This document shows positions 38,385-47,202 of a stretch of 64,000 nucleotides of DNA, in pieces. This stretch comes from Sphaerisporangium album (GTDB lineage: Bacteria; Actinomycetota; Actinomycetes; Streptosporangiales; Streptosporangiaceae). A program made the position numbers and the translations under genes. Within the stretch, counting starts at the first letter, position 1. The number at the start of each line of letters is the position of its first letter. The notes beneath the pieces are model-generated. The model was not told where the DNA came from, did no database searches, and saw only the letters and a list, made by a program, of their open reading frames with translations. The stretch is taken from NCBI RefSeq assembly GCF_003323745.1, contig NZ_QOIL01000009.1, positions 62,001-126,000 on the forward strand. The letters run 5' to 3'.

Positions 38385-39335
38385 ATGCTGGACAGCTTCG
38401 CCACGACCGACCACACCGACGGCAAGGGCCTGGTCGTCACGGCCGGCGACCGCGCCGGGTTCGACACGATCGACCGCGTCGAGCTGCTGACCGCGCTCGC
38501 CGAGCACGGCTACGTCCTCCTGCGCGGCTTCGAGTCCGACCCCACCACCTTCTCGGCGCTCATCCAGAGCGTGTCCTCGCGCATCACCCTGGACCCGGCG
38601 CGCAAGTTCGCGGGCGGCAACGTCGCGCAGAAGATCGAGGCCGGCCTGGTGCCACAGGGCCTGCACATGGAGAACGGCGCGACGCCGTGGGTGCCGGACC
38701 TGGTGTGGTTCTACTGCGAGACCCCTGCCAAGGTCGGATCGCAGACCACCATCTGCGACGGGCTCTACGCGTGGGAACGGCTGCCCGAGCGCACCCAGGA
38801 GCTCTTCCTGTCCACCCGCATCACGTTCGCCAGGCCGATGCCCGAGGACAAGTGGAAGAACCTCGTCGTCCGCCTGCTGGACGGCGCCAAGACCGCCGAC
38901 GAGGTCACCCTGGACGACCTGTTCGCGGTGACCGACGACGACGTGGACGTCAAGTACCAGCTCCGCCCCGACGGCTCGGTGCACTACAAGTACTACACCT
39001 ACGCCGCCCACACCACGCTCTTCGGCTCGGACATCGCGTTCGCCAACAGCATCCTGACCCCGTCGGTCAACTACGAGCCCCCGGTGATCGAGTTCGAGGA
39101 CGGCCGGCCGCTGGACGCCATGCTGATGCGCCAGGTCATCGAGGCCACGGAGCTGGAGACCGACGAGATCAACTGGCACACGGGCGATGTCGCGCTGGTG
39201 GACAACAGCCGGCTCATGCACGGCAGGCGCAAGATCCGCGACCCGCTGCGCTCGCTCTACAACGCGCAGAGCTACGCCAGGGAGGACCTGGTCGGCGCCG
39301 TCCGCGACCTGACCTCCGGTCACCAGGCGGCGTGA
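38385..39335 (+). CDS. TauD/TfdA-family Fe(II)/2-oxoglutarate oxygenase
   Basis: A 316-residue cytoplasmic oxygenase. The iron-binding facial triad is H94-x-E96 (LHMENG) and H279 (LMHGRR). The Arg-rich segment after H279 probably binds 2-oxoglutarate. The Glu variant of the HxD motif is normal within TauD/TfdA-like enzymes that hydroxylate or desaturate amino- or carboxylic-acid substrates. It begins 3 bases after the ligase stop and overlaps the methyltransferase by one base. It would oxidise a pathway intermediate; the substrate is not known. Confidence 0.85.
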   Translation: MLDSFATTDHTDGKGLVVTAGDRAGFDTIDRVELLTALAEHGYVLLRGFESDPTTFSALIQSVSSRITLDPARKFAGGNVAQKIEAGLVPQGLHMENGATPWVPDLVWFYCETPAKVGSQTTICDGLYAWERLPERTQELFLSTRITFARPMPEDKWKNLVVRLLDGAKTADEVTLDDLFAVTDDDVDVKYQLRPDGSVHYKYYTYAAHTTLFGSDIAFANSILTPSVNYEPPVIEFEDGRPLDAMLMRQVIEATELETDEINWHTGDVALVDNSRLMHGRRKIRDPLRSLYNAQSYAREDLVGAVRDLTSGHQAA

Positions 39336-40057
39336 TGCGCACCCAGTACGACGACATCGGCCAGTCGTACGAGCGGCTCAAGCACGAGATGCCCCTGGCC
39401 AGAGGGCCGGAGCGTGCCACGTTCGAGGCGCTGACCGCCGAGGTCGCGGGCAGGTCGGTGCTGGACCTGGCGTGCGGGACCGGCTGGTACAGCAGGATCC
39501 TCGCCCGCGCGGGCGCGGCGTCGGTGCTCGGGGTGGACATCTCCGCCGAGATGGTCGCCGTCGCCGAGCGCGCCGAGGCCCGCGAGCCGCTGGGCGTCCG
39601 GTACAGAGCCGGTGACGCCCGGCTGCTCGGCGTCACCGGCCGGTTCGACCTCGTCACCGCGGTCTGGCTGCTCTGCTACGCCCGCAACCCGCTGGACCTG
39701 TCCGCCATGGCGGGCGCCGTCTACGCCAACCTGGCCCCGGGAGGCGTGTACGCGGGCGTGGAGATGAACCCGCGGTTCGACTGGGCGGGGCCGAAGGCCA
39801 CCAAGTACGGGCTGACCCACCGGCCCGACGCCGACTTCCCCGGCGGAAAGGAGCTGACGGTCACCGCCCACGTGGACCCGCCCATCACGTTCCAGGCCTG
39901 CTTCTGGGAGGAGGAGCCCATCGTCGCCGCCCTGCGGGACGTGGGCTTCCGCTCGGTGGAGCTCGTCCCCGCCACCCTGCCCGCCGACCCGGCCGACACC
40001 TTCTGGGACGACTTCCGGACCAACCCCACCATCGTGGGCATCCGGGCCGTCAAGTGA
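39335..40057 (+). CDS. Class I SAM-dependent methyltransferase, ToxA-like
   Basis: A 240-residue cytoplasmic methyltransferase. It starts YDDIGQSYERLK and has motif I VLDLACGTGWYS at about residues 45-56, then VLGVDIS and motif IV (FDLVTAVWLL). The N-terminal and motif patterns resemble the toxoflavin methyltransferase (ToxA) type that acts on small molecules. The ATG at 39335 overlaps the oxygenase stop (TGATG). Last gene of the four-gene operon, followed by a strong terminator. Confidence 0.85.
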   Translation: MRTQYDDIGQSYERLKHEMPLARGPERATFEALTAEVAGRSVLDLACGTGWYSRILARAGAASVLGVDISAEMVAVAERAEAREPLGVRYRAGDARLLGVTGRFDLVTAVWLLCYARNPLDLSAMAGAVYANLAPGGVYAGVEMNPRFDWAGPKATKYGLTHRPDADFPGGKELTVTAHVDPPITFQACFWEEEPIVAALRDVGFRSVELVPATLPADPADTFWDDFRTNPTIVGIRAVK

Positions 40058-40112
40058 CGCCCGGCGACCCACGGGCCACGGTCGTCGCCATCCCCTGAGA
40101 TCCGCCTTCCGC

Positions 40113-40152
40113 GCCAGTGGAGGCCCGTCCCCGCGACCGGGCCTCCACTGGC
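40113..40152. terminator. Bidirectional hairpin between converging genes
   Basis: Perfect 15-bp arms GCCAGTGGAGGCCCG (40113-40127) and CGGGCCTCCACTGGC (40138-40152) enclose a 10-base loop. It closes the four-gene operon on the left and the Ppx/GppA gene on the right. Confidence 0.8.
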
Positions 40153-40182
40153 CTCTCCTGTGCCGGACCACACGCGCGCCGT

Positions 40183-41181
40183 TCACCCTGTTGGGGACGG
40201 CGAGCTCCGCGCTGGGGTGAGGCGGTGGAGGGCGGCGAGGCGTTCCAGGAGGAGGCCCTCGCGGGTGGACCAGGGGCAGATCTCGACGCGGGTGGCGCCG
40301 CAGGCGTGCATGAGGGCCTCGGCGACCAGCGCTCCGGCCAGTGACTGCTCGGCGCGGTGGGCGCTGATGCCGGGCAGCCGGCCGCGGTCGCCGGGGTCCG
40401 TGCGGGCCAGCAGCGCCAGCGACGCGCGCAGGGCGCGCGTGGTGAGACGGCGGCGGGTGGCCGGCGGGCCCGCGTGGGCGGCGCCGAGCCGGGCGAGCTG
40501 GGTGAACGTCTTGGAGCACGCGAGCACGCGCCCGCCGGGCACCACCGACGGCAGGTCGGCGACCTCGGCGAAGGCGTGGCGAAGACGCCTGCGCACCTCG
40601 CGCAGGTGCGCGGCGGAGCGGGCGACGCCGCCGGGCAGCCACTGGCGGGTGACCGTACGCGCGCCCAGCGGCAGGGAGTGCACGGTCTCGGGGTGCGCGC
40701 CGAAGCCGGAGGCGACCTCGACGGTGCCGCCGCCGATGTCCAGCACCAGCAGGCGGCCGGTCGGCGGGCCGGCCCACTGGCGGGCGGCCACGTAGGCCAG
40801 CCGGGCCTCCTCCTGCCCTGACAGCACCCGCAGCCGGGTGCCGGTGGCCTTCGCGATGCGGGCGATCACCTCGTCGCGGTTGGGCGCGTCCCGGATGACG
40901 GAGGTGGCGAACGCGAACACCTCCGCCCCCTCGGGCACCCGCGTCCCGTGTTCGGTGCGCATCGCCTCGGCGACCGCGCGTTGCAGGCTGCGCACCCCGC
41001 GCTCGGTCACCCGTCCGTCCGGGCCGAGCATCTCGTTGAGCCTGAGGCGGACCTTGCGGGACGTCACCGTCTCCAACCCGGTGTCAAGCCCGGTGTCCAG
41101 CCGGGTGTCCGCGGCCGGCCGCCTGACGACGGTGAGCAGCGCGCTGTGACACCCGACGTCCAGCACCCCCGCGTGGCGCAT
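40183..41181 (-). CDS. Ppx/GppA-family phosphatase
   Basis: A 332-residue member of the exopolyphosphatase / guanosine pentaphosphatase family. It shows the family motifs FATSVIRDAPN, SGQEEARLAY and LDIGGGTVE, which form the ATPase-like phosphate-binding cleft. It would hydrolyse polyphosphate or pppGpp. ATG 41181 is chosen because GAAAGG lies 8 bases upstream and the first beta-strand (GVLDVG) starts at residue 4; the open frame to 41298 is less likely. A small LDTGLDTGLET repeat interrupts the N-terminal domain. It is shorter than two-domain Ppx proteins and has no HD domain. Confidence 0.82.
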   Translation of the reverse strand: MRHAGVLDVGCHSALLTVVRRPAADTRLDTGLDTGLETVTSRKVRLRLNEMLGPDGRVTERGVRSLQRAVAEAMRTEHGTRVPEGAEVFAFATSVIRDAPNRDEVIARIAKATGTRLRVLSGQEEARLAYVAARQWAGPPTGRLLVLDIGGGTVEVASGFGAHPETVHSLPLGARTVTRQWLPGGVARSAAHLREVRRRLRHAFAEVADLPSVVPGGRVLACSKTFTQLARLGAAHAGPPATRRRLTTRALRASLALLARTDPGDRGRLPGISAHRAEQSLAGALVAEALMHACGATRVEICPWSTREGLLLERLAALHRLTPARSSPSPTG

Positions 41182-41410
41182 CACCACCACCTTTCCTCTC
41201 GATGGAGCGTCGATGGCGCCTCCATGGTCCCGTGCGGGGGCGTCGAGCGCGGCCGTGTGACGAATCGCTCCCTGACACTTACTGACAAGCACGGTCATTC
41301 ATGGCCATTCCAATGCCTTTACCCAAGCGCAGCAAGGGCTACCGCACGCAACCCGACACCGTTGCGGCCCGTTCGCGCCGGCAGGCGGCCCCGCCCCGCG
41401 CGCGCCGGGG

Positions 41411-42316
41411 TCAGCTGATGTAGCGGCGGGCTGTCGAGCGGGACTGGGACTCCTCCAGGGCGGCGAAGCGGAGCTCGGCGTGGGGCGGCAGGGACCGCCG
41501 CTCCGCCAGCACCCACGGCAGGCCGCGGAGCGCGTCCAGGAACGCCAGCGCCGAGACGCGGTCGCGCGGCACCGTGCGGATCAGATGGGACGTCCGGCGC
41601 AGCGCCGGACGCAGGGGCCGCCGCAGCCACGTGAACCACAACGTGTTGCGCAGCCCCGCGCGGCGGCGGGCGTGCGGGTCGCGGATCGTGGACGCCTGGT
41701 GGTGGACGGTGAGCTCCTCCAGGTAGCACAGCTCCCAGCCCGCCGCGGCGAGGTCGGCCGCCAGCAGTTCCTCCTCGCCGCCGAGCCAAAGCCGCGCGTG
41801 GAAGCCGCCGCAGCCGAGGAAGGCGTGCCTGCGCACCACCGACGCCCCCGCGAGGAAGCTGCCGAGCGCCGGTCCTGGTAGCCAGTCCGGCCGGGGCACC
41901 GGCGAGTCGCGCAGCTCGGGGACGATCGGGTCCTCGTGCCCGCCGGGCTCCACGAGGATGCGCGCGGTCACGACCGCCAGGCGCGGGCACGCGTCCAGCA
42001 CGTCGGCCGCCCGGGTCAGGCAGCCGGGGTCCCACCACGTGTCGTCGTCGCAGAAGGCGACATAGGGCGTGTCCAGGCGCGCGGCACCGATGTTGCGGCC
42101 GACCGCGCCGAGGTTCTCCCTCAGCGCGACCAGGTCCACCTCGGGGTACGCCCGCGCCACCGCCTCGGCCGTCCCGTCGTCGGAGCCGTTGTCGACCAGC
42201 ACGACCCGCGGGCCCTCGGGCAGCGCGAGCAGCCTGCCCACCGACGCGAGCGCCTCCTGCCTGCGGTTCCAGGTGATGACGACGACGCCGACGCGCCGCT
42301 CGCCCTCTTCGGTCAT
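41411..42316 (-). CDS. Family 2 glycosyltransferase
   Basis: A 301-residue cytoplasmic GT-A enzyme. The nucleotide-sugar strand VVVITWNRRQEAL is followed by VDNGSDDGTA and the metal-binding DDD in FCDDDTWW near residue 102. A C-terminal helical region ends with an Arg/Ser-rich tail. It resembles rhamnosyl- or galactofuranosyl-type transferases that use a DDD motif, but the sugar is not known. Its start overlaps the stop of the paralogous gene next to it by four bases, so the pair arose by duplication and is co-expressed. Its 3' end is 230 bases from the Ppx/GppA start. Confidence 0.85.
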   Translation of the reverse strand: MTEEGERRVGVVVITWNRRQEALASVGRLLALPEGPRVVLVDNGSDDGTAEAVARAYPEVDLVALRENLGAVGRNIGAARLDTPYVAFCDDDTWWDPGCLTRAADVLDACPRLAVVTARILVEPGGHEDPIVPELRDSPVPRPDWLPGPALGSFLAGASVVRRHAFLGCGGFHARLWLGGEEELLAADLAAAGWELCYLEELTVHHQASTIRDPHARRRAGLRNTLWFTWLRRPLRPALRRTSHLIRTVPRDRVSALAFLDALRGLPWVLAERRSLPPHAELRFAALEESQSRSTARRYIS

Positions 42317-43221
42317 CCGGGCGTCTCCAGGGCCGCGAACGCCGCCTCGACGGCCGGCGGCAACCGCCGGCGGCAGGCCAGCGCGGGCCCGATCCGCCGT
42401 ACGGCCTGGGCCAGCCCGCGGCGGCCAGCGTCCCCGCTCCGGGCGGCCGCGACGGCCCGGCGCGCCACGACCCGCCAGGGCCGGCGCAGCACGGCGTTCA
42501 GCACGGCGTTGCGCAGGGCGAGCGCCTGCCGGGCCCGGGGGTCGCGCGGCGGGGACGGATGGTGATGGGCGACGACGCCGGGGACGTAGCACAGCCCCCA
42601 TCCGGCGGCGGCCATGTCCGCCGCGAGGCGTTCCTCCTCGCCGAGGAAGAAGATGACGTCGTCGAAGCCTCCGCTCGCCAGGAACGCGTCCCGTCTGACG
42701 ACCACGCCGCACGCCAGGAACCCGAGGACGCTCCGGCCGGGCAGGCCGGGCTCCACGGGCAGCGGCGAGCGGGCCATCCGCGCGCAGATCGGGTCCGGCC
42801 GCTCCTCGGGCCCGACCAGGACGCGCGCGGCGAGCAGCCCGAGCCGAGGGTGGGCGTCGAACAGGTCGGCGGCCCTGCCGAGCGCGCCCGGCGCCCACCA
42901 CGAGTCGTCGTCGGCGAAGGCGACATAGGGCGTGCGCGCGAGGTGGACGCCGAGATTGCGCGCCGTCGCCCCGCGGTTCTCGCCCAGCTCCACCACCTCG
43001 ACGTGCGGGAACCGCCGCCGCACCATCGCGGGGCTGCCGTCGGCCGAGCCGTTGTCCACCACGATGACCCGCCCGTCGTGGTGCGGCAGCGAGCGCGCCA
43101 GGCCGTGCAGGCGGTCCCGGGTCGCCACCACGACCGTCACCCGGGCGTCGCGCCCGGGCTCCGGCGACGGCACGGACGGTCCGCGCCGTCGCCGGAGGTG
43201 GGGCGCCCGTGACTGGTCCAT
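42313..43221 (-). CDS. Family 2 glycosyltransferase, paralogue of the adjacent gene
   Basis: A 302-residue GT-A enzyme with VVVATRDRL, VVDNGSADGS and the DDD motif in FADDDSWW, aligning along its whole length with the next gene. It starts with a basic extension (residues 1-26). ATG 43221. The two enzymes may act in sequence on one glycan acceptor. No polymerase, flippase or acceptor-synthesis gene is adjacent, so the glycan is unknown. Confidence 0.85.
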   Translation of the reverse strand: MDQSRAPHLRRRRGPSVPSPEPGRDARVTVVVATRDRLHGLARSLPHHDGRVIVVDNGSADGSPAMVRRRFPHVEVVELGENRGATARNLGVHLARTPYVAFADDDSWWAPGALGRAADLFDAHPRLGLLAARVLVGPEERPDPICARMARSPLPVEPGLPGRSVLGFLACGVVVRRDAFLASGGFDDVIFFLGEEERLAADMAAAGWGLCYVPGVVAHHHPSPPRDPRARQALALRNAVLNAVLRRPWRVVARRAVAAARSGDAGRRGLAQAVRRIGPALACRRRLPPAVEAAFAALETPG

Positions 43222-43323
43222 GTCCTCTTGCCTGCCCGGTCTCGACGCGCGAAATCCCGGTTCAACGGCCCGCGGCGGCCTCTGACGGCGGCGTCCCGGC
43301 AGGGCGCCGCGGCCCGCGCGGCG

Positions 43324-43665
43324 TCAGACCCCGGCGTCGACGTCCGAGGGATCGTTTTCGGCTTCCGCCCGGGTGAAGAGGGCGATGAGCGCATGTATGT
43401 CGTGGTCGGCCTCGGCGGGGTGCCGGAAGGGCCGGCCGGGCGTGATGGTGTAGGTGTTGCGGCGGCCGACCCGGCTGCGGGTCAGGTACCCGGCCTCTTC
43501 CAGGTCGGCGACGATGAGCTGGGCGGCGCGCTCGGTGATGCCGACGGCGTCGGCGATGTCGCGCATGCGGATGTCGGGCGAGCGGGCGATGCGGATCAGC
43601 ACGCGGGCGTGGTTGGTGAGAAAGGTCCACGCCTTGCCGTCTCCAGGAGCTGGGGGGGTTCCCAC
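43324..43665 (-). CDS. Winged-helix transcriptional regulator (MarR-like)
   Basis: A 113-residue protein with a winged-helix domain at about residues 12-80. Helices RMRDIADAVGI and RAAQLIVADLEEAGYL are followed by a wing SRVGRRNTYTI. It has an acidic C-terminal tail. It is divergent from the response regulator at 43809 and shares an upstream region containing a palindrome, so it probably regulates itself and that gene. The ligand is not known. Confidence 0.75.
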   Translation of the reverse strand: MGTPPAPGDGKAWTFLTNHARVLIRIARSPDIRMRDIADAVGITERAAQLIVADLEEAGYLTRSRVGRRNTYTITPGRPFRHPAEADHDIHALIALFTRAEAENDPSDVDAGV

Positions 43666-43711
43666 GCCATCACCTCACGCCTCCGCCGACATCCGTACCC
43701 CGGCTATTCTA

Positions 43712-43739
43712 CGAAACAACTTTGGTGAATAATGTTTCG
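43712..43739. promoter_or_regulatory. Palindrome between the winged-helix gene and the response regulator
   Basis: CGAAACA (43712-43718) and TGTTTCG (43733-43739) are exact complements with a 14-base AT-rich spacer, 47 bases before the regulator start and 70 before the response-regulator start. Candidate operator for the winged-helix protein. Confidence 0.5.
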
Positions 43740-43808
43740 CGTAACATGCTACGCCTATCGGTGTGGCGGCGACTCCTGCCATTTGGCCCGCGGGGTGAAG
43801 GAGCGAGC

Positions 43809-44243
43809 ATGATCACGCAGACGGCCAGGCCGTATCACGTGTTGCTGGTCGAGGACGACGCCGGCGACGCGCTCCTGATCGAGGAGGCCCTCACCACCGG
43901 CGGCACGCCCCGCTCGGTCGTGCAGGCGCCCGACGGGGTGGCGGCGCTGGAGTACCTGCGCGGCGGCACGGCCACGCGTCCCGATCTGATCGTGCTCGAC
44001 CTGAACATGCCCCGCATGGACGGCACCGAGCTCCTGGGCATCCTGAAGTCGGACCCGGACCTGAAGACGATCCCGGTCGTGATGCTGACCACCTCCTCGT
44101 CCCCCGACGACATCTCCTCCGCCTACCGCCGCCACGCCAACGCCTACATCGTCAAGCCGGTGGAACTGGACGCGTTCACCAACGCCGTGCGCAGCATCGA
44201 CGCGTTCTACCGCGGGACCGCCGCGCGCGTCCCGCCCGCCTGA
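43809..44243 (+). CDS. Single-domain response regulator (Rcp1-like receiver)
   Basis: A 144-residue CheY-like receiver with no output domain. The acidic pocket is VEDD (residues 14-17), the phospho-acceptor is D64 in LDLNMPRMDG, the Thr/Ser switch is in MLTTSSSP and the Lys is in YIVKPVEL. Such receivers are typically paired with a histidine kinase or phytochrome-like sensor, and none is adjacent. ATG 43809 follows GGAGCGAG. It would relay a signal by protein-protein interaction. Confidence 0.87.
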   Translation: MITQTARPYHVLLVEDDAGDALLIEEALTTGGTPRSVVQAPDGVAALEYLRGGTATRPDLIVLDLNMPRMDGTELLGILKSDPDLKTIPVVMLTTSSSPDDISSAYRRHANAYIVKPVELDAFTNAVRSIDAFYRGTAARVPPA

Positions 44244-44442
44244 AGACGTGACGACGGCCCCCCTTTTCCGGTCGCGCGACCGGCAGATTTCCGTTTCGAC
44301 CAGCCTTGACCGGTTTCGAGGTGCTTTATACGATCTCCAGCGTCTTGACCAGCGCCACCGCGGCGTCGTAGCCGGAGACGCGCCCTCTCGCTCTGGGGCG
44401 TCCCCGGCCCCGGTTCCGGTCGAGACCGCTGAGAGGAATCGC

Positions 44443-45849
44443 ATGAAGTTCCCTGCTTTGCGTGGCGCGGCCGTCGTGGCCGGTCTTTCCGTCCTGGTCG
44501 GAGCGCAGCCCGCGCTGGCCTCCCCGGAGGGCCACGGACGTTACTCGGCGGGCGCGCCCGGCGTCGGGGATTCGTACTTCCCCGACGCGGGCAACGGCGG
44601 CCTCGACGTCCAGCACTACGACGTCGGCTTCTCCTACGATCCCGCCACCAGGTACATGGACGCGAGCACCACGCTCACCGCGGTGGCCACGCAGGACCTC
44701 GACCAGTTCGACCTGGACTTCCGGGGGCCGCAGATCAGCTCCCTCACCGTCGGCAAGCACCCGGCGTCGTTCCGGCGGGACGGGCAGGAACTCGTCGTCA
44801 CCCCGCGCCCGAAGCTCAAGACCGGCGAGCGCTTCACGGTGACCGTGAAGTACGCGGGCACACCACCGGTCATCACCGACCCGGACGAGTCCATCGAGGG
44901 ATGGGTGCCGACCGACGACGGCGTGTTCGTCCCGGGCGAGCCGCAGGGCTCCCCCGCCTGGCTGCCCGGCAACGACCACCCGACCGACAAGGCGACGTTC
45001 ACCTTCCGCGCGACCGTGCCGGAGGGCCTCACCGCGGTCGGCAACGGGCAGTTGCTGTCGCAGAAGACGAGCAACGGGCGTACGACGTTCGTGTGGGACT
45101 CCACCGAGCCGATGGCGACCTACCTCGCCACCGTGACGATCGGGAACTTCCAGGTCACCCAGACGAGGACGCCGAGCGGGATCCCGGTCTACACCGCCGT
45201 CGACCCGCGGCTCGCGGCTCAGTCAGCGGCCGCCGTCGCGCGGATCCCGGACATGATCGAGTACTTCAGCTCCCTCTTCGGCCCCTACCCCTTCGCCTCC
45301 GCCGGGGCGATCATCGACCGGGCGCCGAACGTCGGCTACGCCCTGGAGAGCCAGACCAAGCCCATCTTCTCCAGCGCCCCCGGCCTCGGCACGATGGCGC
45401 ACGAGATCGCCCACCAGTGGTACGGGGACAGCGTGTCGCTCAGCCGCTGGTCCGACATCTGGCTGAACGAGGGCTTCGCGACGTACGCCCAGTGGCTGTG
45501 GACCGAGCACAACGGCGGCGCGACCACGCAGCAGACGTTCGACGGCGCGAGCAACTACGGGCGCGCCGCGACCTCGTCCTTCTGGCAGATCGTCGCGACG
45601 GACCCCGGCACGGTGGACATGTTCGGCAACGTCCCCTACAACCGGGGCGCGATGACGCTGCACGCCCTGCGCGGCAAGATCGGCGACGCGGCGTTCTTCC
45701 GGCTGCTCAAGGACTGGGCCGCCACGCACAAGTACGGCAACACGACCACCGCCGAGTTCGTCGCGCAGGCGCAGCGCGTGTCGGGCAAGGACCTGAAGGG
45801 CTTCTTCGACGTGTGGCTGTACCAGAAGGGCAAGCCGACCGCGTGGTGA
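44443..45849 (+). CDS. Secreted M1-family metallopeptidase
   Basis: A 468-residue exported zinc peptidase. Signal peptide about residues 1-27. It has an N-terminal beta-domain, then the catalytic site HEIAHQW (H320, E321, H324) with the third ligand E343 in NEGFATY. The substrate-binding loop reads GYALESQT in place of the classical GAMEN exopeptidase motif, as in other short secreted actinobacterial M1 proteins. It lacks the C-terminal helical domain of full-length M1 aminopeptidases. ATG 44443 follows GAGAGGA. Probably a peptide-scavenging aminopeptidase. Confidence 0.87.
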   Translation: MKFPALRGAAVVAGLSVLVGAQPALASPEGHGRYSAGAPGVGDSYFPDAGNGGLDVQHYDVGFSYDPATRYMDASTTLTAVATQDLDQFDLDFRGPQISSLTVGKHPASFRRDGQELVVTPRPKLKTGERFTVTVKYAGTPPVITDPDESIEGWVPTDDGVFVPGEPQGSPAWLPGNDHPTDKATFTFRATVPEGLTAVGNGQLLSQKTSNGRTTFVWDSTEPMATYLATVTIGNFQVTQTRTPSGIPVYTAVDPRLAAQSAAAVARIPDMIEYFSSLFGPYPFASAGAIIDRAPNVGYALESQTKPIFSSAPGLGTMAHEIAHQWYGDSVSLSRWSDIWLNEGFATYAQWLWTEHNGGATTQQTFDGASNYGRAATSSFWQIVATDPGTVDMFGNVPYNRGAMTLHALRGKIGDAAFFRLLKDWAATHKYGNTTTAEFVAQAQRVSGKDLKGFFDVWLYQKGKPTAW

Positions 45850-45877
45850 GCACTTCCCGCTGACCCTGCCCGCACGG

Positions 45878-45905
45878 GTTCCGGCTTCCGGGCCCGGACC
45901 GGAAC
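45878..45905. terminator. Hairpin between converging genes
   Basis: GTTCCGG (45878-45884) pairs with CCGGAAC (45899-45905) around an inner self-complementary stretch. It lies between the M1 peptidase and the converging oxidoreductase and touches the end of the latter. Confidence 0.45.
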
Positions 45906-47126
45906 TCAGAGGAGCCGGCCCACCTCGCCGCCGACCGGGGTGCCGGTGCGGCCGGCGAAGGCCGCGATGATCCGCTGGCAGTCCAGGATGTCCGCCCGCC
46001 CGGCCTCCAGCCCGGACCGGGGTTCCACCCCGTCGCGGACCATGGCGTGGAACGCCTCCAGCTGGGTCTCGAACGCCTCGGTGATGCTGCGGCGCAGCGC
46101 CCGCCGCTCGGCGTCGCCGTCGAGTGTGGTGACGGTGAGCTCGGTCGGCGCGTGCATCAGGTACGGGGACGGGAAGACCAGCTCCACCGTGCCCCGCCCG
46201 TGCACGACGCGAACCGTCTCCCGGTAGGCCGGGAAGTCGGGCAGGAAGTGCCAGGAGAGGGCGAACCGCCCGCCCGTGGCGAGCGTGCCCGTGGCGGTGA
46301 TGGACGGCGAGGGGTGGCCGAAGGCCTCGTGGTCGCGGACGGCGTCCCGCACGGCGTGCCGGGACGTCTGCCGCCAGATGTCGGCGAAGTCCACGGTCTC
46401 GGGGGGTGAGCCCAGGCTGCGCAGGATCGACAGGTCGTGCACGAGACTGCTCACCAGCACGCCGCGGTAGGCCCGCCACAGCGCCTCGTCGGCGTCGCCG
46501 ACCGCGGCGGCGCGCAGTGCCCGCTCCTCGGCGTCGGCGTCGGCCCGCACGCGCGGCGGCAGCGGCGCGCTCGGGCCGACCACGCGGGCGAATTCGAGCT
46601 GGGAGGCGCCGGTGGGGTGCAGCACGGTCGCCTCGACGCTGCGGATGTCGTCCACGTCCGCGAGCAGCCGCGCCGCCTCGACGACGGCCGGGTCGTACTG
46701 CTTCATGTAGCCGAGCAGGATCGCCGGGTGCCCGAGATCGGGCTCGGCGGCGATGAGGCCGTCCGCCTCGGCGGTCGTGTACGCCAGCGGCTTCTCGCAG
46801 AACACCGGCAGCCCGCGGGCGAACGCGGCGTGGACCGCCGGCGCGTGCGAGCCGCGCGACAGGATCATCAGCGCGTCGATGCCGCCCGCGTCGAGCATGT
46901 CGCCGAGTGCGGTGAACCGGCGGTTCTCGGCGATGCCGTACCGGCGGCCGATGACGTCGGTCACCTCGGGCGCGACGTCGCAGACGCTCGCGACGGCGAA
47001 CAGGTCCGGGCGCTTGGCCAGCAGGGGAAGGTGGACCGCCTGGGCCACGGCGCCGAGGCCGAGGACGCCCACGCGGAGCGGAGAGCTGAGGGGGGAGGTC
47101 ACGCGCCGAATTCTCTCATTTGTCAT
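45906..47126 (-). CDS. Gfo/Idh/MocA-family oxidoreductase
   Basis: A 406-residue NAD(P)-dependent oxidoreductase. The Rossmann motif LRVGVLGLGAVAQA is near residue 18-31, and the catalytic-type CEKPLA follows at about residue 113. Its C-terminal domain is the usual alpha/beta sheet. Typical substrates are cyclitols and sugars. The start is uncertain: ATG 47126, a longer frame to 47147, or GTG 47102 just before the Rossmann fold. No partner genes adjoin it, so the substrate is unknown. Confidence 0.82.
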   Translation of the reverse strand: MTNERIRRVTSPLSSPLRVGVLGLGAVAQAVHLPLLAKRPDLFAVASVCDVAPEVTDVIGRRYGIAENRRFTALGDMLDAGGIDALMILSRGSHAPAVHAAFARGLPVFCEKPLAYTTAEADGLIAAEPDLGHPAILLGYMKQYDPAVVEAARLLADVDDIRSVEATVLHPTGASQLEFARVVGPSAPLPPRVRADADAEERALRAAAVGDADEALWRAYRGVLVSSLVHDLSILRSLGSPPETVDFADIWRQTSRHAVRDAVRDHEAFGHPSPSITATGTLATGGRFALSWHFLPDFPAYRETVRVVHGRGTVELVFPSPYLMHAPTELTVTTLDGDAERRALRRSITEAFETQLEAFHAMVRDGVEPRSGLEAGRADILDCQRIIAAFAGRTGTPVGGEVGRLL

Positions 47127-47202
47127 GGTTTGGAGCCTGAACGGCATCCGTCGCGCGCCGCTGCCGGCCGGGATCGGAGGCCGGCCACGAGACGGCCGAC
47201 GA

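Noticed and set aside
36831-39323. 830-codon minus-strand open frame opposite the ligase and oxygenase genes
   Set aside because: Antisense shadow with Val/Gly/Asp-rich composition and no recognisable domain; the plus-strand genes have clear motifs.
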